In this document: positions 36,605-44,933 of the stretch, piece after piece
Numbering within the stretch: the first letter of the stretch is position 1
Layout: every line of letters begins with the position of its first letter
From: Clostridium sp. 'White wine YQ'
GTDB taxonomy: Bacteria; Bacillota; Clostridia; Clostridiales; Clostridiaceae
Length of the DNA stretch: 64,000 nt
Direction: 5' to 3'
Assembly: GCF_028728205.1 (NCBI RefSeq)
Contig: NZ_JAQYUU010000001.1
Location: forward strand, 1,539,318 to 1,603,317
Notes under the pieces: generated by a model
Databases searched by the model: none
Told to the model about the DNA's origin: nothing
Seen by the model: only the letters and a program-made list of their open reading frames with translations
Translations under genes and position numbers: made by a program

Positions 36605-36890
36605 AACTTGCCATCCTATATCTAAATATTATTGTTACTTCCTTACTTTATTGTATGAATAAAACAAATTTATTTGTAAGAATTATTATTTTACGAGATA
36701 AATTTTACCACATAAGTTTTTATCTTACAACATAAAACTACTTATATTTTGCATTTTCTACATATTTCTTCCATAATTACTTATTTATATTGATTTATAT
36801 ATGATATTTTATTAAAAGTACCAATTTTTATCTTCCGATATGTATTAACTTTCCAGAATATTTATTTTTATTTGGGATAACATAATATCA

Positions 36891-37251
36891 CGGAGCAAAT
36901 AAGATTAAGCCAAGACTTAAGTATATATTAATTATTTAAGTTTAGTGTAATTATAAATTATTATTTATAATTGCGTGAATTCTACATGGTTAGGAAAAGT
37001 GTTATTATAGTCGGAAACTAAAACTTCTTATTATAATAATATTCCAACTTATCATATAGGGTTTAGCGAATATCATATATGGTGTTGAAATGATGTTATA
37101 TAGCCGTGAGGTTATATAGGGTTGTGTAAATATCTTATATGGTAGAATGAAACATTATTATGAGTAGTGATTTATTTGTATATAGTCGAAAGATTATATA
37201 TGTATAATAAGTTATTTATAATAGTGCTAGTTTAATCTTATTTGTTTCCTG
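36891..37251 (+). ncRNA. Candidate large structured RNA, class not recognised
   Basis: A 361-base segment without coding capacity but full of helices. Positions 36896-36908 pair perfectly with 37232-37244, extended on both sides (36909-36910 with 37230-37231; GG at 36992-adjacent left end with CC at 37248-37249 via small bulges), closing the whole region. Inside are hairpins at 36913-36943 and 36945-36977 (10 perfect pairs plus G-T extensions), two 30-nt hairpin repeats (37054-37083, 37114-37143) and two GNRA-tetraloop hairpins (37097-37118 with GTGA, 37178-37201 with GAAA). GNRA loops and the downstream terminator fix the strand as plus. No promoter is certain. The 36605-36890 stretch before it is plain AT-rich DNA. 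Confidence 0.7.
37054..37143 (+). repeat. Two 30-nt direct repeats, 60-nt period, inside the structured RNA
   Basis: Copies at 37054-37083 and 37114-37143 agree at 25 of 30 positions. Each has ATATAGGGTT, a variable five-base loop, AATATC and TATATGGT. Four of the five differences lie in the loop, so the stem is kept. Confidence 0.85.
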
Positions 37252-37323
37252 TAACACAATTAGAATTCTTTAATATAATATTAATTATCAAAATTTATAA
37301 AAATACTAATCACATGATACTTC

Positions 37324-37351
37324 AATACTAAAAAACTAATTTTTTAGTATT
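37324..37351 (+). terminator. Intrinsic terminator downstream of the structured RNA
   Basis: AATACTAAAAAA (37324-37335), loop CTAA, TTTTTTAGTATT (37340-37351), then TTTTTATTT. A strong plus-strand terminator 46 bases before the micro-ORF. It ends the RNA or attenuates the micro-ORF. Confidence 0.9.
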
Positions 37352-37397
37352 TTTTTATTTATACATTTTTGTTACAAACTAAAGGTAGGTGAAAAAA

Positions 37398-37517
37398 ATG
37401 CCATTATTAGTACTTTCTCTAGCTATTGGGATGATATCAGCAATTTCATACGCAACTTTCTGTCTAGTTAAAGAATATAAAATTAACTTAAACAGATATA
37501 AAGATAAGCTAAAATAG
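37398..37517 (+). CDS. 39-residue single-helix membrane micro-protein
   Basis: A 39-residue protein with a hydrophobic N-terminal helix (P-L-L-V-L-S-L-A-I-G-M-I-S-A-I-S-Y-A) and a basic, polar tail (K-E-Y-K-I-N-L-N-R-Y-K-D-K-L-K). AGGTAGGTG lies seven bases before the ATG. The shape is that of small membrane regulators or type I toxins; no family is recognised. It follows the structured RNA and its terminator, and has a strong terminator of its own, so it is probably a real short gene. Confidence 0.6.
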   Translation: MPLLVLSLAIGMISAISYATFCLVKEYKINLNRYKDKLK

Positions 37518-37521
37518 TTTT

Positions 37522-37557
37522 AAAAAAGAAGTCTTTATCATAAAAGACTTCTTTTTT
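37522..37557. terminator. Bidirectional terminator
   Basis: AAAAAAGAAGTCTTT pairs with AAAGACTTCTTTTTT around a short A/T loop. It ends the micro-ORF (+) and the giant subtilase gene (-), whose stop codon lies two bases away. Confidence 0.9.
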
Positions 37558-37558
37558 A

Positions 37559-40500
37559 CTAAAATATTTTTGGTATTCTTATAAACAGATTTCCTATATT
37601 ATATTCAATCTCTTTACTAAATGTTTTTTTCTCTTGCATATTCACTGGTGCTACTACAGGAATTGCAGCCATATTTTCTAATGCTCTAATATTATCAAAA
37701 CTTTTTCTTAGGTTTACCATTCCATATCCCCAATTAGGATTAGGATATACATCTCCTGGACGTTTATCTGTTCCCCTAATTAGATATGTCTTAACTTTAG
37801 ATGCATACATAGATGGGTCATTTTTTTCAATTATTCCCCATTGAAGAATAAGGGCTGAACAGCCTGCAATAATTGCCCCTGCAACACAGGAACCTGATAT
37901 TGACTTTGTTCCTCCCCCAACGGCTGTCGTGATTTGATTAATTCCTCCTGCTACAATTTCTGGTTTAATAATATTTGTAGTAGTATACCCTTTACCAGAG
38001 TCCGCTACTATACTTCTATTATTTTGATTATAATATCCTACTGAAATAATCTCTTCAGAGGTTGCTGGACTTGTTAGGGTTACATTAACCTTTGGATTCA
38101 AAAAATTAGTTTCCGGTGCAAGTAATTCTCTTTGCAAAAGCCATGAATTATATTTCCCAACCACTATTAAATCTCCAATAAGTTTAAATTGCCATATACC
38201 TTCTTTCAAGTTTGTTGCAAAAATAGTAATTCTCTCATCTCCTGTAATCTCTTCTGGTATAGAATATTCTACTGTCATCTTTGTTCTTTCATATATAAAA
38301 CTAATTTCTGTCTTTTCTTTAATCTTAGGCACAATTCTTTGAATGACTTCTCCAGTTGGAGATGTTATAGAGAGTGAAACCTTATCTGGTCTTGATATCC
38401 ATATCTCAAAACGAATGCTCTTTTGATTAGTTCCTACTCTTAACTCAATTAAAGATGTATCTCCAGTATTTTGTATAATACCAGATGTATGAGTGCTGCT
38501 ATTTCCCTGATTTCCTGTAGGTGTAACAACTACTACCCCGTTATATCTAGATATTTCATCTATATATCTCTCTGTAATAGATTCTCCATTATGTGCTCCT
38601 ATGTTTGTACATAATGGTGCATATATTACTATTGGTTTTTTAAGTCTACTAGATAGTTGGTATAAATACCTAATAGCTGGGAAAAGAGCAGATGTTCTAT
38701 ATGCAACAACATCTCCATAGACTCCAAATTCTTCTCTTCCTGCTTTAGTAATTGGATTCAATTTTACAATAGCTAAACTGCTTGCTGGTGCCACCCCAAC
38801 AAGCTCTGGATTTACTCCTTTTGCTGCTATTATTCCAGCCATATTTGTGCCATGCCCTATAATATCCTTTGATGGAACTATTGCATAGGGATCCTGTCCA
38901 TTTTTCTTTGCTTGAATAGCTTTATTAATTTCCTCACCTGTATATTCAGTACCAGCTATAAGATTTGGATTTGGTACATCGCTTTGTATAGTCTGATCCC
39001 ACAAATTTAAAATTCTAGATGTGCCATCCTCATTTATAAATTCCTCATTTAAATAATCTATTCCACTACTGATTATTCCTACAATTACACCAGAACCATC
39101 AAGTTGAAGATATGGACTATTATGAAAGCTAGGTGCTGTTGAAGCATCAATTGCAGATATATCACACAAAGTATAAATTGATCCTACATCAGCATATATT
39201 ATTTCAGGAATATTCCTAATTATTTCTTCAGATTTATTATATGGCATGGATATAACCGCACGTTTAAAGTCTAGAACAAACACCCCTGTCCCTGGATACT
39301 TAGAAATTGCCGATACTATATCACCTTTATATTCAGCTATCCTATTTTCATTACCTTCTTGTATAAAATAATTAATCTTTTTAGGAGGAGGTGCCTCTCT
39401 ATTTCTTGTTTCAAATATTCCTCTAATATTATCAAAAACTCCTTTTAAATTGACTATACCATATCCCCATTCAGGATTAGGGTAAATATCTCCTTCTCTT
39501 TTATTTGTTCCTCTAACTAAATAAGTTTTTACTTTAGAAGAATACATTGTTGGATCATTTCCATGAACTATTCCCCACTCAAATAATAGTGCACAGCAAC
39601 CTGCAACAACTGCTCCTGCTACACTTGAACCAGATACAACCTTACTGCCACCACCAACTGCTGTAGTTATTTGATTTATACCCCCAGCAGCAATACAAGG
39701 TTGAATTTCACCACTTCTAGTAAACCCTCTTCCTGAATCAACCACAATAGAGTTATTATTTTGATTATAGAATGCTACACCAATGGCTGATGATGCAGTA
39801 GATGGAATTGTTAATGTTATATTTGGATCCGGACTAAGGAATCTTGTATCAGGTGCAAGGAATTCCTTGGGCAATATCCATGCATCATATTTTCCTACTA
39901 AGATCAAATCTCCAATTAACCTAAAACGCCAGATTCCTTCTTTCATATTATTTGCTGTAATAATTATCTTTTCCTCGCCTGTTACTTCTTCTGGTATAAG
40001 ATACTCTATATTCATTTTTGTTTCTTCAAACACAAAATTAACCTGTAGAACTTCATTTAGCTTTGGAGGTATTCTTCTTATGACTTCACCCGAAGGAGAT
40101 GTTATTGAAATAGCTACCTTGTCGGGTTTAGAAATCCATATTTCAAGGTTGATATCTTTTTGGCTTATTCCTACCCTTAATTCAATAATTCCAACATCAC
40201 CAGTCTTTTTTATTATTCCAGAAGTGTGTGTATTGCTATTTCCTTGATTCCCGGTTGGAACAACCACTGTTATTCCACTAAAACTAGAAATATCATCAAT
40301 ATATCTTTCTATAGTTGATTGACCATTGTGTGCTCCATTATTGCTACCTAAAGGAAGAAAAATTACAATTGGTTTATTTATCTTGTATGAATATTCATAC
40401 ATATATCTTAATGCTAAAAAAATGGTTGTACTCCTAAAACCTACAACATTTCCATAAACACCAAAATCATCTCTTACTGCCTTTGTAGCTTCACGTAATT

Positions 40501-43500
40501 TTACAACTAGCAGATTGCTATTTGGTGCTATTCCTCTTAAATTCGGATCTACTCCTCTTGCAGAAATAATACCAGCCATACTTGTACCATGTCCAATTAT
40601 ATCTTTGGATGGAACAACAGAATATGGATCTCCACCACTATTTCTAGTTTGTATTGCTTTATTTATATCTTCATTTTTATATTCTGTTCCAAGTGCAACA
40701 TTAGATGATTGAGCATTACTTTCAATTGTTTGATCCCATATTGCTAATATTTTCGAAGTGCCATCTTCATTAATAAATTCTGAATTTAAATAATCTATCC
40801 CCGTGTCAATAATACCTGCTATTACTCCTGAACCATCCAGAGGTAAATAAATATTATTATAGAAAAAGGTAGCTTGTGATGCTTCTGCTGGAGAAACGTC
40901 ACTAAGTGTATACATACCTCCAGTATCAACGTATATTATTTCTGGTATTCCTCTAGTAATTTCTTCTATTTTTCCTGCAGGAACTGAAATAATTGCTCTT
41001 TTATCATCAATTAAATATATACCTGTATTGGGGTATTTCTTTAATGAGTTAACTATATTTCCTTGATATTCAATTATAAAATTTCTATTTCCAGGTAGTG
41101 TAAGATAATTGATTTTTTGTGGCACATTACTTTCCCTTGTGCCTAAATCCTCCAATCCCCTTATATTATCAAAGACATTCTTCATGTTAATAGTTCCATA
41201 TCCCCATTCTTGATTAGGATATGTATCCCCTTCTCTTTTTGAAGTGCCTCTTGTTAAATAAGTTCTAATTTTAGTTGAATACATTTCAGGATCATTCCCT
41301 TTAAGAATTCCCCACTGAAGCAATAACGCTACACATCCTGCGACCACAGCTCCAGCTACACTTGCTCCGCTTACTGTTTCTATGCCCCCGCCTACTGCTG
41401 TAGTAATGGCATTTATTCCTCCGGCAGCTAGATCAGGCTTTATTTCAGCATTTGTGGGATAACCTCTTCCAGATTTTTCTTCAATAGAATCAAAATTTTG
41501 GTTATAAAATGCTACAGAAATTACTTCTCTAGAAGTGGATGGGCTTGTTAATGTCATATATGGATTTGGCCTAATAAATCTTGTTTCTGGGGCTATAATT
41601 TTTCTTTGTGGTAACCAAGAATCATATTTTCCTATAGATACCTTTTCCCCGGTAAGTCTAAAAATCCAAATACCTTCTCTTATATTTCTAGCTACTATTG
41701 TTATTAGTTGATCTCCGCTTATGACCTCAGGAATAAAATATTGTACAAACATTTTAGTTTGTTCATATATAAAATTTATTTGTGTTGATTCATTAAGTTT
41801 AGGAGGTATTCTATCGACTATTTCACCTGAAGGGGAAATAATTGATAATGAATATATGTCTGGCTTTGGTATCCATATATCAAACCTTATATCTTTTTGC
41901 TTAGGATCTATATTAAGTTCGATACTACTGGTATCACCTTTATTGGCTATTAATCCATAGGTATGAGTATCTCCTTCACCTTCATTCCCTGTGGAGGCTA
42001 CTACTATTACTCCTCTTATTCTTGAGACTTCATCAATATATCTTTCAACAGGAGCAAGACCATTATGTCCAGTCATATTGGATCCTAATGGAATATATAT
42101 TACAATTGGTCTTTCTAAACTAGAACTTAATCTAACCAAATAATTCATTGCTAGAATTATTGAGGCAGTATGATATGTTGGCTCACTTCCATAAACACAA
42201 AATCTTCTTCTTATCCTTTCGCTAATATTAATAAGTTTAACAATAGCAAAATCACATTTTGGTGCTATAACATCAATTTGAGTACTAATCCCTCTTGCCC
42301 CTATAATACCAGCCATATTGGTGCCATGTCCAACTTCATCTCTTGTTGGAACTATAGCATATGGATCCCTGCCTGCTCTCTTCTCATTAATAGCTCTATT
42401 TATTTGTTCTCTTGTAAATTCACTTCCTACAGGTTGATTTTCTACCTTTCTGCCACTACTATTTGATTGATCGAAAATAGAAATTATTCTTGTGCTTCCA
42501 TCCTCGTTCATAAACTCTTGATTTAAATAATCAATTCCTGTATCAATAATACCTACAATAACCCCTTGACCATTAAGAGATAAAAACTCATTACTACTAA
42601 ATCTTCCTACACCAGCTGCTTCACTTGGAGAAATTTCATTTAAGGTAAACATTCCCCCTGGACTTCTATAAACTATTATTTCGCCCAATTCATCCATTAT
42701 ATCATTAACACTTCTCCCAAATGAAACTAATATAGCTCTAAAACTATCAATTACAGCAACTCTTGCATCCGGTATTTTACTGATTGCACCCGCTATATCG
42801 CCAGTATATTGAACATAATTCAAATCAAAATCACTTAAGTTTAAATTCACTTGTGGTAGAGTATTCTGTACTTGTTTGGGAGAAATATTTTGCTGCACAT
42901 TTTGTTGTGCATTAGGTATTTGAGTTTTTGGTGGAAGTTGTTGCCCGACTTGTGGCATTTGAACTTGCGGTATGTTTTGTTGCACCTTAGGAACTTGATT
43001 CTGAGGTGCACCTTGTCCTATTTGAGGCACTTGTGCTTGAGGTATGTTTTGCTGCACCTTAGGAGCTTGGTTCTGAGGCGGTACTTGTACTATGTTCTGA
43101 GGTGTATTTACATTTATGTTTTGACGAATTTCATCAATCAATTCATTTTTATCATTTATATTAATATTTCTTACATTAGCTGATTTTAAAAGCTCTAATG
43201 AATTATAAAGACAATCAGTTCCATACCCCCAGCTTGGATCAGGGTAAGAAATTTCAGTACGCTCCCTTTTCGCCCCTTTTGAAAGATAATACTTTATTCT
43301 ATCACCGTATAAAAATGGATCTTTTCCTTGTACTATACCCCATTCCAAAAGAAGTGCACATATTCCTGCTACATTGGGAGATGCCATAGATGTACCAGAT
43401 TTAATATCAAAGTTCCCACCAGGCACTGTAGATCTTATTCCTTCTCCAGGAGCTACTATATCTGGTTTATCAAAAGAAATTCTAAATCTTTTCCCTCGAC

Positions 43501-44848
43501 CAGAAAAGGACGAAAATGCATTAGTTAAATAATTATAACTGCCAACCGATATTGCACTTTGTACTGTAGCTGGAATTCCTAAGGTATTGTAGACATCTGG
43601 ATTTAAAAATTTGGTGCTAGTATTAATAGCCTCAGTTATCGGAAGCCACATATCAAAAAGCCCTAAACTATTGTTTAACACTCTTAAAATTATTGTCCAA
43701 TCTCCACCTGGCAATGCTTCTGCACCAGGTAAAAAGCTTATTGTTATTTCCCCATTTATGTCGAATGGCTTGGGTCCTGTATTATAAATAATACACCTAT
43801 CCGCACCTATAGTTAATTCCTTATATCCCTCATTTAGTGTAATCTGACCAGTTCTCTGTCCTAATGGATTAGCTATTTCTATTGATAATTCAGTTAATAA
43901 AGGTTTATACAACTGCAAAGTTAATGCTGGCTCCAATGCTGAAACACTTAATGTGATATTATTTACTTCACTTAATTCTCCTCCCACATGGTGAGCAGCA
44001 TCACCTTCATTACCAGCTGCTATAACCATAGCAACACGTTCAAGCCTGCATATTGTTTCTATATACTGTTCTAATAGACTTGTTCCATTATGTGCTCCAT
44101 CATTACTACTTAAGCTTATATTTATTACTAGAGGCCTATTTAATTCATTTGATTTATCAATTAAGAACTTTATACCCCTCATTATCTGAGTGCTTAGTGC
44201 GTAGTTTAAGTTCCCTCCCCTCGTAGTTTTTACCATTGCAATTGAACTCTTGTATGCAACTCCCCAATTTTGTCTTGGTAGCTTTCCTCCTGCACATGCT
44301 ATTCCTGCTACATGTGTTCCATGTTCAAGAGGATCAGTCACATTAACAATAGATAAGGGATCTGAAGCTTTTAATGCTTCATCTATTTGTGCCTTTGTAT
44401 AGACTTTTCTATCTTCTCCTAAATCATATATAAACTCAATTCGAGTGTTTCCAGCTTCATCATTAAATGCTGGATGAGTATAATCAATGCCTGTATCAAT
44501 AAATCCTACTAGAACTCCTTGACCTGAAAGTCCATATTGATTCCAAGCATCTATAACACACGAAGCCTTGTTACTATTAAAATCAGAAGTAAATAATACC
44601 TTCGGTAATTCAATGTATTGTGCACCTTGAAGTTCAGATACTCTACGAATATCTGAGGCTTTAATAGTTACAATACCAAATCCATATCCCAAATCTTCTA
44701 AGGTAGCACCAATCTTATTTACAGAGTCGGAAAATTCCTTCATATTGTTTCCAAACAAGACTACTACCTCTATATTCCCTTTGTTTATCTTCTCATTCTC
44801 TGCTAATGATGCAATTTTATAAATTAGTTGGTTTGGTAATTTATTCAA
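37559..44848 (-). CDS. Four-module subtilase fusion (Csp-like), last module a pseudoprotease
   Basis: A protein of 2429 residues with four S8 (subtilisin) modules. Module 1 (1-570) is the most divergent, with a full triad D118, H176, S487 and Asn280 for the oxyanion. A Gln/Pro-rich linker follows (about 580-667). Modules 2-4 are Csp-type, each with a prodomain (Y-x-G-D/N-I), a triad and a beta-sandwich insert. Module 2 has D769, H841, S1163; module 3 has D1348, H1420, S1742. Module 4 has S1927 for Asp and C2321 for Ser, with H1999 kept. It ends in the shared I-G-N-L-F-I-R-I-P tail. No signal peptide. The TTG start lacks a ribosome binding site; an ATA at 44884, seven bases after GGGGTG, may be the true start. 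Last gene of the four-gene array. Confidence 0.9.
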   Translation of the reverse strand: MNKLPNQLIYKIASLAENEKINKGNIEVVVLFGNNMKEFSDSVNKIGATLEDLGYGFGIVTIKASDIRRVSELQGAQYIELPKVLFTSDFNSNKASCVIDAWNQYGLSGQGVLVGFIDTGIDYTHPAFNDEAGNTRIEFIYDLGEDRKVYTKAQIDEALKASDPLSIVNVTDPLEHGTHVAGIACAGGKLPRQNWGVAYKSSIAMVKTTRGGNLNYALSTQIMRGIKFLIDKSNELNRPLVINISLSSNDGAHNGTSLLEQYIETICRLERVAMVIAAGNEGDAAHHVGGELSEVNNITLSVSALEPALTLQLYKPLLTELSIEIANPLGQRTGQITLNEGYKELTIGADRCIIYNTGPKPFDINGEITISFLPGAEALPGGDWTIILRVLNNSLGLFDMWLPITEAINTSTKFLNPDVYNTLGIPATVQSAISVGSYNYLTNAFSSFSGRGKRFRISFDKPDIVAPGEGIRSTVPGGNFDIKSGTSMASPNVAGICALLLEWGIVQGKDPFLYGDRIKYYLSKGAKRERTEISYPDPSWGYGTDCLYNSLELLKSANVRNININDKNELIDEIRQNINVNTPQNIVQVPPQNQAPKVQQNIPQAQVPQIGQGAPQNQVPKVQQNIPQVQMPQVGQQLPPKTQIPNAQQNVQQNISPKQVQNTLPQVNLNLSDFDLNYVQYTGDIAGAISKIPDARVAVIDSFRAILVSFGRSVNDIMDELGEIIVYRSPGGMFTLNEISPSEAAGVGRFSSNEFLSLNGQGVIVGIIDTGIDYLNQEFMNEDGSTRIISIFDQSNSSGRKVENQPVGSEFTREQINRAINEKRAGRDPYAIVPTRDEVGHGTNMAGIIGARGISTQIDVIAPKCDFAIVKLINISERIRRRFCVYGSEPTYHTASIILAMNYLVRLSSSLERPIVIYIPLGSNMTGHNGLAPVERYIDEVSRIRGVIVVASTGNEGEGDTHTYGLIANKGDTSSIELNIDPKQKDIRFDIWIPKPDIYSLSIISPSGEIVDRIPPKLNESTQINFIYEQTKMFVQYFIPEVISGDQLITIVARNIREGIWIFRLTGEKVSIGKYDSWLPQRKIIAPETRFIRPNPYMTLTSPSTSREVISVAFYNQNFDSIEEKSGRGYPTNAEIKPDLAAGGINAITTAVGGGIETVSGASVAGAVVAGCVALLLQWGILKGNDPEMYSTKIRTYLTRGTSKREGDTYPNQEWGYGTINMKNVFDNIRGLEDLGTRESNVPQKINYLTLPGNRNFIIEYQGNIVNSLKKYPNTGIYLIDDKRAIISVPAGKIEEITRGIPEIIYVDTGGMYTLSDVSPAEASQATFFYNNIYLPLDGSGVIAGIIDTGIDYLNSEFINEDGTSKILAIWDQTIESNAQSSNVALGTEYKNEDINKAIQTRNSGGDPYSVVPSKDIIGHGTSMAGIISARGVDPNLRGIAPNSNLLVVKLREATKAVRDDFGVYGNVVGFRSTTIFLALRYMYEYSYKINKPIVIFLPLGSNNGAHNGQSTIERYIDDISSFSGITVVVPTGNQGNSNTHTSGIIKKTGDVGIIELRVGISQKDINLEIWISKPDKVAISITSPSGEVIRRIPPKLNEVLQVNFVFEETKMNIEYLIPEEVTGEEKIIITANNMKEGIWRFRLIGDLILVGKYDAWILPKEFLAPDTRFLSPDPNITLTIPSTASSAIGVAFYNQNNNSIVVDSGRGFTRSGEIQPCIAAGGINQITTAVGGGSKVVSGSSVAGAVVAGCCALLFEWGIVHGNDPTMYSSKVKTYLVRGTNKREGDIYPNPEWGYGIVNLKGVFDNIRGIFETRNREAPPPKKINYFIQEGNENRIAEYKGDIVSAISKYPGTGVFVLDFKRAVISMPYNKSEEIIRNIPEIIYADVGSIYTLCDISAIDASTAPSFHNSPYLQLDGSGVIVGIISSGIDYLNEEFINEDGTSRILNLWDQTIQSDVPNPNLIAGTEYTGEEINKAIQAKKNGQDPYAIVPSKDIIGHGTNMAGIIAAKGVNPELVGVAPASSLAIVKLNPITKAGREEFGVYGDVVAYRTSALFPAIRYLYQLSSRLKKPIVIYAPLCTNIGAHNGESITERYIDEISRYNGVVVVTPTGNQGNSSTHTSGIIQNTGDTSLIELRVGTNQKSIRFEIWISRPDKVSLSITSPTGEVIQRIVPKIKEKTEISFIYERTKMTVEYSIPEEITGDERITIFATNLKEGIWQFKLIGDLIVVGKYNSWLLQRELLAPETNFLNPKVNVTLTSPATSEEIISVGYYNQNNRSIVADSGKGYTTTNIIKPEIVAGGINQITTAVGGGTKSISGSCVAGAIIAGCSALILQWGIIEKNDPSMYASKVKTYLIRGTDKRPGDVYPNPNWGYGMVNLRKSFDNIRALENMAAIPVVAPVNMQEKKTFSKEIEYNIGNLFIRIPKIF
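42935..43078 (-). repeat. Tandem 72-base repeat coding the Gln/Pro-rich linker
   Basis: Two copies (43007-43078 and 42935-43006) encode 24-residue units of the form P-Q-N-Q-x-P-K-V-Q-Q-N-I-P-Q. They sit between module 1 and module 2 of the four-module subtilase. The linker as a whole covers about residues 580-667. Confidence 0.85.
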
Positions 44849-44933
44849 TAAGTTAATTTTAGTATCAAGCTTACTACTATCTATAATACAACACCCCGAA
44901 TAATCTCTATATACCTATAATTATTCTAAATCT

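Noticed and set aside
36891-37251. RNase P RNA, tmRNA or SRP RNA
   Set aside because: None of the conserved cores of these RNAs is present, and the tmRNA T-arm and CCA end are absent.
37559-37600. C-terminal tail of the subtilases as a sortase signal
   Set aside because: There is no L-P-x-T-G-like motif, hydrophobic stretch or basic end, and the proteins lack signal peptides.
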